A stretch of DNA of 64,000 nt from Hyparrhenia diplandra. Its lineage: Eukaryota; Streptophyta; Magnoliopsida; Poales; Poaceae. The stretch lies in the NCBI GenBank assembly GCA_015847255.1, contig JADLZK010006520.1:124001-188000 (forward strand). The letters are read 5' to 3'. The notes under the pieces were generated by a model that was not told the DNA's origin, searched no databases, and saw only the letters and a list, made by a program, of their open reading frames with translations. Positions 35,650 through 46,808 of the stretch are shown one piece after another. The position numbers and the translations under genes are program-made. Position 1 is the stretch's first letter; each line of letters starts with the position of its first letter.

Positions 35650-36309
35650 ATGCACGCTCAGAAGCGAAGGGCCTCATCTTTGTCGGTTGGCTTTCTTGAT
35701 CGAGCCATTGACCTTGAAGATTTGAAGGATGGGCCTATCGGCAATGGCTATACATATCTAGAATTTGGCCTACGGGAAGCATCATGACAAGGACTTTGTC
35801 ATGTTTGCGCATAACCTTGAGCCAACACTTGGATTGTTGTTGTCATAGCTATCAAGTGGAGAAAAGTTTATTTTGTTAACTCTGCGCCCCCGTAAGGACC
35901 GACACGCTCCGTTGAAAAACCCGCAATACAACAGTGAGTGTTTCCTAACCTACATCGACCCCATGCAATTTTTCTTAATTATGTTACTAAAAATAGAAAA
36001 GAATGTGACTTTTTACATTTTACTCATGTGTAGCGTTTCGGCGTGTTTTCAATCCGAAGGGGACAAGGGACTTAAAAGTTTATGGTTCGCCAAGTATGCA
36101 AAAGTAATAGTTGTGCTTCTCCTAAAGTTGTGCACTTGCCACTTGGGTTTCCATTCGTGAATAACCCACTGTGTTTCATATGTTTGCGGTGCGGACACAA
36201 CCCGGTAACAAGACATGTCGGTTCTACATGGCGCACCACTTGATGGTTGTGATGAATCAACGATGGTTATTCGGTTCTACATTATCGCGAGGTAACTTTC
36301 GAAGTGCGG
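35650..36309 (+). pseudogene. Ulp1/peptidase C48-like gene, first part
   Basis: Plant transposons often carry SUMO-protease-like (Ulp1, C48) genes of unknown use. Here plus-strand pieces read MHAQKRRASSLSVGFLDRAI, KHHDKDFVMFAHNLEPTLG near 35800, then WRKVYFVNS (strand after the catalytic His/Asp region) near 35865 and RPRKDRHAPLKNPQYN. RTQPGNKTCRFYMAHHLMVV near 36210 matches the Q...C active-site part; the Cys of TC is the likely nucleophile. Frameshifts occur between these parts. The gene continues after the solo LTR at 37611 and after element A at 45782. Confidence 0.65.
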
Positions 36310-37610
36310 TGTTGGTATCAATTAATTGAAACAGAGAAATCGCAAAGCGCACGGATACCGATGTAGCTTTCACCGAGTATTCAGTATCGATTTTCCACGG
36401 GGAAGCGTGAAGTGTACTAGAAAGGTTTAGAACGTCCTAATGGTAATGATGTGGGAAGAGAGGGTTAAGTTTTCTAAGTATTCTAATGAGATCTATATGA
36501 TCAAAGGCTCACTCTACTTTACTTACGTCGAACAAGCGGTACCGTCCCGATCCTCGAAAAGGCTGGGAAAGGGTGATCGGGGAAGGCCGCCAAAAGCTCT
36601 ACGAATCACCAACGAGCGTGGTGGATTACAAAAGACCGACAGGGCTGTCACCCTGGGGGCTACCACAACTAACCGTGGGATTGAAGCAAACTTCGGGTAA
36701 ACTCTAGTCTAGACACCCGCGTCTACACTATCGATTACTACTCTAGCCACGTCACGATAACTAGAGCACTCAATACGGCGGAGATCCGGTAAATATAGTA
36801 AAGTAAGAACCGAAAGTAATTAAATAGAATAAATAGAAATAATAAATGAAGAACACGGAGATTCTTTGAAGGCGAACTTGTTGCGGCGAAGTACAATGAT
36901 GATGAAGATCCGATTGGGTCCGGATCTCCACTTTCTCCTCGCCTCTCTTCTTGATTTTACAACTAGATGAACTAGAAGAACTAGAACTAGAACTAGAACT
37001 AGATGAACTAGACAACTAGAGGGACCTCTCTCTCTTCTAATATGAAACCCTAGATTTTTTTCTCTGTCGATAGCTAATGAGGAGATGATGTCTCTTGGGG
37101 GCGCCTTGGGGCTGCTTATATATAGTCGAAGGAGGTGCAGTGTTGGACTTAGATACATCTCGTACTCCATCGTCACCCTCGGATCAAACCGACATTAAAC
37201 GGCCCGGATTAGATTGCGTCTTAGAGGCGGTTGGAGAAGCACTGGAAGGCGGGGCTTGCTTGGCCGAGGGGCGGGCCGAGCGGCTTTGAATATGGGGCGG
37301 TCGGCCCAGGGTGGGTCCCACCACAGGTCCCTTGACAGCGTCGTGGCTTCGGAGTCTTCTAGATGATGTTTTCTTGGGTGTTAAGTTTGGATTTCACGTC
37401 GGGTGTATTCGGAGCCTTCTAGACTTAGATTAGGAGTTGGATTAGATTCACAGTGCAATACCGTTTTCTGTTAAGTCCCACGCAAATCACAACTTTACCA
37501 AAACTCATGGAAATCATTAGTATAAACCCCTAATAAGATTATCTAATTATATTTTAGTCCTTTTCCATGTTTAGTTGACAATTAAAAGTATACGTTAATA
37601 TGTGTCAACA
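36310..37610 (-). repeat. Solo LTR of the same gypsy superfamily
   Basis: The unit starts TGTTGGTATC and ends TGTGTCAACA on the plus strand. Its right end matches the end of the LTR at 59552-61301 (attgac..., ...gtcaaca), but in opposite orientation relative to TATA (minus-strand tatatataagc at 37116-37126). There is no internal region next to it. Only 'cgg' is shared by both flanks, so a normal 5-bp target duplication is not evident. A short (ctagaa)n run lies at 36962-37012. Confidence 0.65.
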
Positions 37611-37749
37611 CGGATCTTGTGCCTATCTTTTTTTGGCGATAAAGACCATGTGTACAACAAACACTTATGGCTACCTTTTCTTTGTATTAGGATTTTGACT
37701 TGAAGAGTGAACTGTTCAATTTGGGTGATATTAGAGAGAAGATCGCCAA
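37611..37749 (+). pseudogene. Ulp1/C48-like gene, second part
   Basis: The codons DFDLKSELFNLGDIREKIAK read up to the left end of CACTA element A, and the sentence resumes at 45785 in the same frame once one CAA copy is discounted. This places both pieces in one ancient exon. Confidence 0.7.
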
Positions 37750-38609
37750 CACTACAAGAAATCTGACATTCCAAGACAAATGAATTTTGTCATGTATAGC
37801 CCAAATGTGTCACAAAAGGTGTAGTTAAGGCGAAATCCGTCCGTCATGGGTTTTGTCATATAATCAGCGTCACAAAATGTTTCGCGTGACGGATTTTGGT
37901 GCTCTGTCACAAAACATCAAAACATTTAGTGATGCTTCCTGTCATATAATACTACATTTTGTGACGGGTCAACGCGTCTTGTAATACAATCTTGTGTCAT
38001 ATATAGTGTTTTAACCATGGTTAAGAGGTCGGTTATGCTAGTTTTGTGACGATAAGAAGTCTGTCATGTATAGATAGTTAACCATGGTTAGAAGTCATGT
38101 CACATATTGTGAGGCCCCTCGCATCTAGGGTCCAGGCCCATATTAGGGGGCCCAACCAAATTGAAACAATAATAATAGGGATAATAATAAACCACAAAAC
38201 CAATTATATTACCATAATGACCATACAAAAGTGCTTGTTCGAGAACACATGTTTCATACAAACATACAACAAAACTTAAAAGAAAATAACTTCGACCAAC
38301 TAAATAAATTCCAACATCTAGGGCCAAGTTGTAGCCTTTGCAAGCACCAGTTCTGCACCATACAGGTTCCAACCCACCGGCGGCCATTGCAAGTTCAAGC
38401 CGGCGACCATTGCAAGTTCCGGCCCCGCCCGACTTTGTCAAACAAAAAAACAAAATAATGAAGTCACGAGGGGAAAATGTACTATGCAAATAGTAACTAA
38501 TGGAATCACACTTTTCATTTGATGGCATGAACTCATGTAACTCTAAAGCAATTTTCCAAAGTAATGAAAATCAATAGTATATTTTAATCATGTCAAAAAG
38601 AATCGGTTT

Positions 38610-40540
38610 TCGATTCACGGTGCTCGACCAACATATCTATCATCTATGAATGTACTCACCTTGCAAATGAATGTCTTTGACTTGTAGCCACCATGTACTC
38701 CATATGTCATCACCATCACCTCGATACGCAATGGATTACACCAACAAAAAATATATATAATCAGATAACAAACCAAATAATAGTGACAATTAGACAAGAA
38801 GCTTGACCCGGATAGAGTAGATCAACAAGATTACGGATGATAGGATTAGGAAAAAGGTAGGATTAGATATTGATAGGATTAGGTATGCTAGTCTCGGCTT
38901 GAATAGCCATAACATTCGTGCTCACACCCATCCCCGCCATCACTTAGATCAGCTCTAGTGTTGCATGAGTGGGCGTTAACCACGGGTTCAATGGCAAATA
39001 AGTTCGCATCATAGGTCTAGTAATTTCACTCAATATTGTAGAGGCCTCGGTAATATGAATAACACCCATAAGTCAACACATGTCGCAATCGTATGTTGAG
39101 AATCATCCACTTTGTTTGCCGTCGGCTTGAGTTTGACACAACACAATTGTTGCATAACTGCGGATGATGCTAGAACATTCGACATCGACCACATGAAGAC
39201 AGCAACAAAGGTGCTCTGTGCATCATTGGCCATAATTCAAAAGAGGCGTCCGGGCTACAAATGACAACAAACCGATCAAAAGCCCCAACAAGTTCACATG
39301 ATTAAGAGTTAATAGTTGACTCGAGACAATGGTTTCATCACAATTCAAGTTTTGGCTTGGAGCATAAGGATCAAAGCATAACTCTTGTTGCAAATACGAC
39401 ATCATTTAGGGCATGAAATCATCGAAAGCTTTCAGCCTCGGGCATCAAGAAAGCTCACACGGTTCCTCACAAGTCCAATCTGGCGAGGCATGTAAGTTTC
39501 TCGATGATTCGATGAACTAAATGAGAACAAACCACATTTGTACCTCACCTTTCCAGTCCTCACAAGCCTCAAAGATAAAGTACCAACTCTCAAGCTCATA
39601 GTAGGCATGGAGCCATGGCTACATCCACTCCCAAACCATCCAGATTGGCGGTGACCATTCGGTTGCTTGGGAATAGACGTGAGCCATGGCATTATGACTA
39701 CCATGAATTCAACATAAAGGAACCCGGGCACCTCAGTTATGCATCATTGGCAATAACAGTCTACTCAATTAGATGGAATGTTATTAGTTTGAGAACGCTG
39801 CATCGGATTGATAGGATTTAGTAAGTTACTCACCAAGTGACCGAACAGAGTCTTTGTATCCAGAACAGGAATAGCTTCTTTGAAAAATAATGTTTTTGAG
39901 AAAGCAACATCGGTTTCATAGGGGAAAATAATGATTTGTGCTGTAAAAGAAACCTCACGATTCTACAAAGCAAGTTAAGGCCTACAATGCACCGAATTAG
40001 GACCTATACTAAAGATCTACGGTGATAACCAAATTTAATCTCGTATACGGGCCGGAGATTTCATACCCGAATGGCCACCGAGCACGATGGCGAGCCGAGG
40101 TTGCCACGCGGCAAGATCTTCAGGAGAGGTCGGTCGCCTTCAAATCGATAGGGCTCGGGTGGGCGGGGGTCGCGGCGATGGTGGTCGGAGAGTTGCTGGA
40201 GGTCGATCTTTGCGGACGACCAACGGGTCGGGCGCAGATGACTCCAGCGCGTGACCGGCGGCGCTCACGGCCGGGAGGAGGAGGAGGAGGAGGAGGAGGA
40301 GGTCGGTAGGCGGCGGGGTTCTCGCGGCCCACTACCCGTCACGGAGGGCGGGTCCCGCGACTGATGGACCTTCTCTTGAACGACCATGGCGGTTGGCGCC
40401 AAAGCCGGGCGGTAGGCTACGGCCTCGGGAGTGGGTGGTGGCGGAGGCGTCGGCGGAAACCCTAGGAGAGGAAGAGAGGAGCAGTGAATGAATCGAGGAG
40501 GAGGGGCCGGGTAGGTGGGATGATAGGATAAGGTTTACGA
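38610..40540 (-). other. Element A interior, gene-like block 1 (minus), not recognised
   Basis: A leader-like 'cctctcctagggtttccgcc' (minus, about 40455-40475) precedes a possible start MVVQEKVHQSRDPP near 40385 and a CG-rich first exon that includes a (GGA)n run at 40277-40302. Leftward, AT-rich DNA contains short minus frames (39432-39731, 39223-39405, 39030-39233) that might be exons. No domain is recognised; a TNPA-like or captured gene is possible. Confidence 0.35.
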
Positions 40541-40682
40541 AATTTTTAGTCTGCCCGCTCGTGAGCCCGTTCTGCCGCTCATTTTGCGAAAAAGAGGAGG
40601 GAGAGGGAGAGGGCAGGGAGGGAGGGTTTCAGTTTCATTTCAACCCTTGATCTCATCCATCCAATGGTGTAGATAGAGCTAG

Positions 40683-42581
40683 AGATCAAAATTTGGAATG
40701 GGGCCTTCGGACCAGTTTTCCAAGCTCTAGATGGATCCAAATCGAAAAGTCATGAAACGTGTTTTGTAGGTCTCTTCAAGACCTACGTTCGGTATTAGAG
40801 TCAAATTTTCAGTTTTCGAACTTCCGACGCCTCGAATTTGAATTTTCAAATTTTTGCGGCTCGGGGACGAGTTTTCGGGGCCCTAGGCGGCCTCCGTTTG
40901 AAAAGTCATGAACACGGAAAGTTCATAACTCATCGAGATCTACATTCTGTATTTAGGTGACTTTTGCATCCCGAGCAAGCGTTCGGAAAGCGTAGTTCAA
41001 AAACCACTAGTCGCCCCTGAGTTGCATAAACTCTCTACGTGAGATACGTGGATTTGCGACTAGGGTTCACCAAACACTTTCTCAAATGCAAAAAGTACCT
41101 ATATATGGAATGTAGATCTGACGAGTTCTATCAACTTCGTGTTCAAAAGTTTTTCATCCGAGGCCGTTTTAGTGCTCCGTTTGGCCGAGGTTTGACCAAG
41201 TCAAACGTTGGTCAATTTGAAATCGGCCTTCGGGCAGTTTTGAAACTCTAGATGGATCCAAATCGAAAAGTCATGAACACGTGTTTTGTAGGTCTCTTCA
41301 AGACCTACGTTCGGTATTAGAGTCAAATTTTTCAGTTTTCGAACCGACGCCTCGAATTTTGAATTTTCAAATTTTTGCGGCTTGGGGACGAGCTTTCGGG
41401 GCCCTAGGCGGCCTCTGTTTGAAAAGTCATGAAACGGAAAGTTCATAACTCATCGAGATCTACATTTCGTATTTAGGTGACTTTTGCATCCGAGCAAGCA
41501 TTCGGAAAGCGTAGTTCAAAAACCACTAGTAAGCCCGCGAGTTGCATAAACTCTCGTGAGATACGTGGATTTGCGACTAGGGTTCACCGGCACCTTCTCA
41601 AATGCAAAAAAGTACCTATATATGGAATGTAGATCCCTGACGAGTTCTATCAACTTCTTGTTCAAAAGTTTTTCATCCGAGGCCGTTTAGTGCTCTCCGT
41701 TTGGCGAGGTTTGACCAAGTCAAACGTTGGTCAATTTGAAATCGGACGCCGGGCCAGTTTTTCGAAGCTCTAGATGGATCCAAATCGAAAAGTCATGAAC
41801 ACGTGTTTTGTAGGTCTCTTCAAGACCTACGTTCGGTATTAGAGTCAAATTTTCAGTTTTCGAACTTCGACGCCTCGAATTTTGAATTTTCAAATTTTTG
41901 CGGCTTGGGGCGAGCTTTCGGGGCCCTAGACGGCCTCTGTTTGAAAAGTCATGAACACGGAAAGTTCATAACTCATCGAGATCTACATTTCGTATTTAGG
42001 TGACTTTTGCATCCGAGCAAGCGTTCGGAAAGCGTAGTTCAAAAACCACTAGTCGTCCCACGAGTTGCATAAACTCTACGTGAGATACGTGGATTTGCGA
42101 CTAGGGTTCACCTGACACCTTCTCAAATGCAAAAGTACCTATATATGGAATGTAGATCCCTGACGAGTTCTATCAACTTCTTGTTCAAAAGTTTTTCATC
42201 CGAGGCCGTTTAGTGCTCTCCGTTTATAGCGAGGTTTGACCAAGTCAAACGTTGGTCAATTTGAAATCGGGGCCTTCGGGCCAGTTTCGAAGCTCTAGAT
42301 GGATCCAAATCGAAAAGTCATGAACACGTGTTTTGTAGGTCTCTTCAAGACCTACGTTCGTATTAGAGTCAAATTTTCAGTTTTTGAACCGACGCCTCGA
42401 ATTTCGAATTTTCAAATTTTTGCGGCTCGGGGACGAGTTTTTCGGGGCCCTAGATGGCCTCCGTTTGAAAAGTCATGAACACGGAAAGTTCATAACTCAT
42501 CGAGATCTACATTCCGTATTTAGGTGACTTTTGCATCCGAGCAAGCGTTCGGAAAGCGTAGTTCAAAACCACTAGTCGTCG
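40683..42581. repeat. Tandem array of ~522-bp hairpin-containing repeats (3.6 copies)
   Basis: The phrase 'ctctagatggatccaaatcg' recurs at 40725, 41246, 41768 and 42293 (521, 522 and 525 bp apart). Each full unit has 'ttcataactcatcgagatct' and a small hairpin with ctagtcg...cgactag ends around 'gagttgcataaactct'. The fourth copy is cut within the hairpin by a poly-T run (42582-42602). No coding capacity. Confidence 0.9.
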
Positions 42582-42602
42582 CTTTTTTTTTTTTTTTTTT
42601 TT

Positions 42603-45260
42603 GCCGTTTTCTTCCTAGTCAAATGAGCAATGCATCCTTAATTTTGTGAGAGTTTTCTTCCTGTTAAACGAGGATCCAAATCAAAAATTTAAAATTAACA
42701 CAATAGTGTTTTGCCTTGGAATCTAAATTAAATGAGCAATTGACTATGAACTTAGAAACTCCAAATGCAAAAGAAAAGGGGAAGATCAATCATGACAATA
42801 ATAATATACAAAAGTGAGCTAAAGACCGAATATATATATGCACGTACTAATACATATTAGTTGTTCTCCATCCCTACACTAGCACTAATATTAGTTGTTC
42901 TTCATCCATCCCTACATATATAATAATAAATAGGTGTTTTGCATCCATCCATGCGACCACATACATATACTAAGTTACTAACTAATCTAAAAGATCGATC
43001 CTGCTTCCCATCCATCCATCCGGCCCAGCAATACATACACATTGTTCACAAAATAATAAGCCCACTAAACAATTGGGCTACCAAAAGGTCGAGGCGAGGG
43101 GTCATGCGGGGGTCTTGCAAGAGGGGCTCGAGGGGGACGCCATCACTTCTTGCCCAGCGGGCGTCGGCCAATGCCCGGCTGGAGGTGGCCAACCTTGGAC
43201 TTGGCGCCCCCTCCGGGTCCTTGCGAGAAGGCATCCACCTTCTTACGGGTCGGGTCCTTCTCGGACCGGTTTAGTGAGCTCGGCCACCTTCGCCGAGACG
43301 AACGGCGAGCCTCCGGTTCAACGGCTTTCGGTGGATCGAGGCGTGATGGCGCTCATGAGTGCGGTCTTGGAGATCTGGAAAGTCTAAACAAAAGCGGTGT
43401 TATTAGTTTGAGAAAGCCGGATCGGTTTGATAGGATATAGTAGGTTACTCACCAAACACAATGCTATATCATATGATAAATACATAAAGAGTCGAGATAT
43501 TATACCAAAAACACATTTCTATATATCATAGGAGAATCTAATGACTACATCTTTGTAAAATTATGAATTTGAGAAAGGAACATAAGTTTCATAGAGGGAA
43601 AATAATGATTTTCTTTGTAAAAAAACCCGAGTCCTCATTGGGCTAACAACACCGTAGCCCCATTACATCCTATGCCATCACTTAGATTAGATCTAGTGTT
43701 GCATTGGATTGGATAGTCCCCAACGGTCTTTGTAAAATCGAGGATGAGGAATGCTTTTCCCAATTTGTACCACCGGGCCGCAAAATCGAAGCAAATCAAT
43801 TATGTGAATCTTGATCAAACACATGCCTCCTAATTTGGTGTCCGTCTTTTTCTTATATCTAATGACTGCCTTTTAATTGAAGATGAGAAACAAAAAAAAT
43901 GAATGGACAGCATGGAATATGCCTATTCTTCCATTGACGACCATCAGCTTGAGTTAGGGGTTGATTGATTCCTAGCCACCATAATCCTTACACCCTTGGC
44001 ATGTTGGCATTGGCATGTATATATTCCTTGCACCCTTGCATGCATATATTCCTTACACCCTTCCATGCATATATTACTTACACCCTTGCTTCACCACATG
44101 CCAAACCTTGGTGGGGCACCAAACAACCATCCTAACCCAATTGTTCTTGAGCGATTGGTTGATACAAGCATATTGGATTCTTGACATGAATAGAGATAGG
44201 TAGAAGAACTAGTGTTCACATAAAGGCAGCCATCTCATTATTGCATTCACTAAATTATGCACATGGCCAATAACGATCTACTCAAATTAGAAACTACCAA
44301 ATTATTAGCCATCTATTGAAATCATTATCCATCATTGGCCAATAAAGTCTACTAAAATTAGAAACTACCAAATGGTAGCCATCTACTGAAATCATTATGC
44401 ATCATTGGCCAAATCATTAGCTATCTACCTAATCATACCTCCGATTCTACAAACGAACTATCAAATCGGTAGCCATCCATCGAAATCATTATGCATCATT
44501 GGCCAAATCTCTACCTGCGCACTCGATTCTACAAATGAACTAATCTAGATTCTACAAATCAAGTTGAATTGAACACTTACCTCCTCTCGGTGCCGGGGGG
44601 GGGCTGCTGCCGCTCCATGATGGCAAGGCTGGAGCTAGGGGCCAGAGGGGCGACGACACATGGAGTGCCGCCCGCGGCGCCGCGCGGTGGCACAGTCGGT
44701 TAGGGCCGTCGAAGCACTCCTGCAGGTCTCCAACGCGGCGGAGGCGACGAGTGCTGTGATGCTCGCCGGCGCCTTGGCCTTACCCGGTATTAGCCGTGGC
44801 CTTGCCCTTGGCGTTACCCGGTAGCCGTGGCCTTGCCCTTGGCCTTGGCCTTGCCCTTGCTCATGGAAGCCCTTGCTCCCCGGCGCGCCGTTGCCCTTGG
44901 CCTTGCCCGCCCTTGCTCGTGGAAGCACCGCCCTTGCCCGGCGCCGCAGCCCTCTTCTTGGTCGACGGCGGCGGGGCTTTACCCGCCCCGGGATTTTCCT
45001 CCTCGAACGCCGCCTCCGGCACGCGGGCAGCGGCCTGCTAAGAGCAGTTGCGCGCCGCCGGGCGCCTTCTTGGAGGCGGCGGCTCCTCGAGGTGGAGGCC
45101 ATGGTCGGCGAGGGACCCGTGGGCGGCGGGGTCGCCCTGGCACTCCACAGCCCGTCGCGGGGTCCCGCACGCCTTTCTCACGGGACGGACCATGGCGGGG
45201 CGGCGGAGGCGAGGAGTGAGGCTGCGACGGCGGAAACCCTAGGAGGGAGCGGTGTGAATC
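42603..45260 (-). other. Element A interior, gene-like block 2 (minus), not recognised
   Basis: A second leader 'ctcctagggtttccgccg' lies at about 45229-45243 with a start MVRPVRKACGTP near 45192. Then follows a low-complexity Lys/Gly/Ala-rich part (GKGGASTSKGGQGQ, 44770-44960). A separate GC-rich exon-like block is at 43070-43390. Sequence around 43395-43450 and 43560-43700 resembles 39780-39830 and 38940-38970, so blocks 1 and 2 may be duplicated copies of one gene. No family recognised. Confidence 0.4.
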
Positions 45261-45432
45261 GAAGAGAGAGGAGAGGAGGGAGTGAATTGTGACGGTGTGA
45301 CGGTGGGGGTAAAACGTTAATGTGGGCGGTGAATAAGGATAGAGTGACTGACGAGATGGGGCCCACGGTCAACCCGACTCGGTCGCTAATTTTAACATTC
45401 TATACTACACTCGGACGAATGTTCCCACGTAT

Positions 45433-45508
45433 CGCAATGGTCAAGGCGCGAAACCTCCATCCCGCGGCCCCGGGTTCGAGACTCAATATTTGTTTTGCCT
45501 TTTTTTTT
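45433..45508 (+). other. tRNA-like unit in element A
   Basis: An A-box-like 'gcaatggtcaaggcgcg' is followed 29 bases later by a B-box-like 'gggttcgagactc', then a T run at 45500-45508. The geometry is that of a tRNA-derived Pol III promoter and terminator. It lies just inside the right subterminal repeats, the same place as four related units in element B. It does not fold into an obvious complete cloverleaf, so I do not call a tRNA gene. Confidence 0.5.
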
Positions 45509-45781
45509 ATTTATTTTTTTTGACGTGCCAATTCGCGTGTCACAAAACACCCAAATCCGGTCATAAAAAACCCCGCCGCATGGGTGCCCTACGCCCACAA
45601 TATATGACGAAAAGCGGGGTAGTATAATGTGACGATCATTTTTCAAAGGCGTCACAAATAGTCATGGTGTTTGCATTTTGTGACGACAACGTGTTTTCCG
45701 TCGTATTATGGCACATTATATGACGATTTTTAGGCCGAATCATGAGGTCGTTTTGTCATAAAAAATCGGTATTCTTGTAGT

Positions 45782-45832
45782 CAAGTTTCTTATGGAACAT
45801 GTCATCGACCCCGACGGCGACTATTTCGATTA
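45782..45832 (+). pseudogene. Ulp1/C48-like gene, C-terminal end
   Basis: After the CAA duplication the frame continues FLMEHVIDPDGDYF and a TAA stop at 45830-45832. Together with 37611-37749 this gives a smooth C-terminal helix with a short tail. Confidence 0.65.
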
Positions 45833-45951
45833 AAGAACCGTGAGTTGCTTACGTTCCCTTGCTGCATCACGACCGAGGTGGATACATACACGTGAACTGT
45901 GTTATTTGTGTTGTGAACAATGCGGGCGTGCCCCTGAACAACGGGTGCGTG
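45833..45951 (+). other. 3' flank of the Ulp1-like gene between elements A and B
   Basis: About 119 bp of unique-looking sequence, probably 3' UTR of the outer transposon gene. It ends in GTG, the target duplication of element B. Confidence 0.5.
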
Positions 45952-46252
45952 CACTACAAGAAATCGACATTCCAAAAAGCAGTCGATTTTGTCATGTATA
46001 GCCCAAAAAGTGTCACAAAAAGTATAATTAAGGCCTAAATCTGTCCGTCATGGGGTCCGTCATATAATCGGCGTCACAAAATGTCCCAAGTGTGGCGAAT
46101 TTGGTGTTACGTCTAAAACATCAAACATTATGTGGCGCTACCTCAACTATCTCGTCATATAATACTACATTTTGTGACACTTCGGGTCAACGCGTCTTGT
46201 AATACATTCTTGTGTCATATATAGTGTTTTAACCATGGTTAAGAGGTCGGTT

Positions 46253-46799
46253 TCAAGATGTCAATCGGGCACGAAACCCGAAAACTTCGATGGGTTTTAC
46301 CCGATAAAGTGACGGGTATGGAACATTTGGTATCCATGGATACGTTAATGGGTACAATGTTGTATCCAAATGGGTATGACGTATGCGGGTATGGAAGTGT
46401 AGTATTCATACCAGCGTGCCGCGGTAGAAAATACCCGCACAAATATATAGCCCGTCTCTCTACAATTTTTAGCCCAAGTAAGCATATGTCTCATTAATTT
46501 GGCCCATATAAGCATTTGAGTATATATATATTCCTGAACTCTAGTGTATTATTCATTAATTTGGCCCATATAGCTCAGTATTTGGCCCATATAAGCATAC
46601 AAGTATATAATATAGCCCATGAACTCGGATGTATTCGCGGGTATGGATTACCCGTCGGGTAAAAATTACCCGTCGGGTACGAGTATGGAATGAAATAAGT
46701 ATCCATGTGCTTTCGTGGGTAACCCGACGGGTATGGATTTGACCGCGAATGCGGTATGGGTGACTAGTATCCATCGGGTACATACCCGTTGCCATTGTG
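46253..46799. mobile_element. 547-bp non-autonomous insertion in element B
   Basis: AGGTCGGTT occurs at 46244-46252 and again at 46800-46808, while the matching site in element A (about 38024-38032) has a single copy, so this is an insertion with an 8-9 bp target duplication. The ends (caagatgtcaatcggg and, in complement, cacaatggcaacggg) are imperfectly inverted. The interior repeats 'acccg.cgggta' phrases. A hAT-type element fits best by its ends; the 9-bp duplication would also suit a Mutator-like element. Confidence 0.8.
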
Positions 46800-46808
46800 A
46801 GGTCGGTT

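Larger units (their letters stand above)
37750..45781. mobile_element. CACTA-type element A (8.0 kb, non-autonomous)
   Basis: The left end is CACTACAAGAAA at 37750-37761. The right end is ttcttgtagt at 45772-45781, lacking the last G. CAA flanks both sides (37747-37749 and 45782-45784), the expected 3-bp target duplication. Subterminal regions carry many 'tgtcacaaaa' / 'ttttgtgacg' motifs (37775-38090 and 45525-45760). No TNP2 transposase was found inside. The left 850 bp and right 250 bp match element B, while the interiors mostly differ. Confidence 0.88.

Noticed and set aside
40277..40302. Poly-Pro protein start (MGREN...PPPPPPPPPP) in element A
   Set aside because: It rests on a (GGA)n microsatellite. 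The frame has no other support.
44635..45292. Plus-strand frames of 130-139 codons
   Set aside because: Low-complexity Ala/Leu/Pro/Arg composition, antisense to a Lys/Gly-rich minus-strand block.
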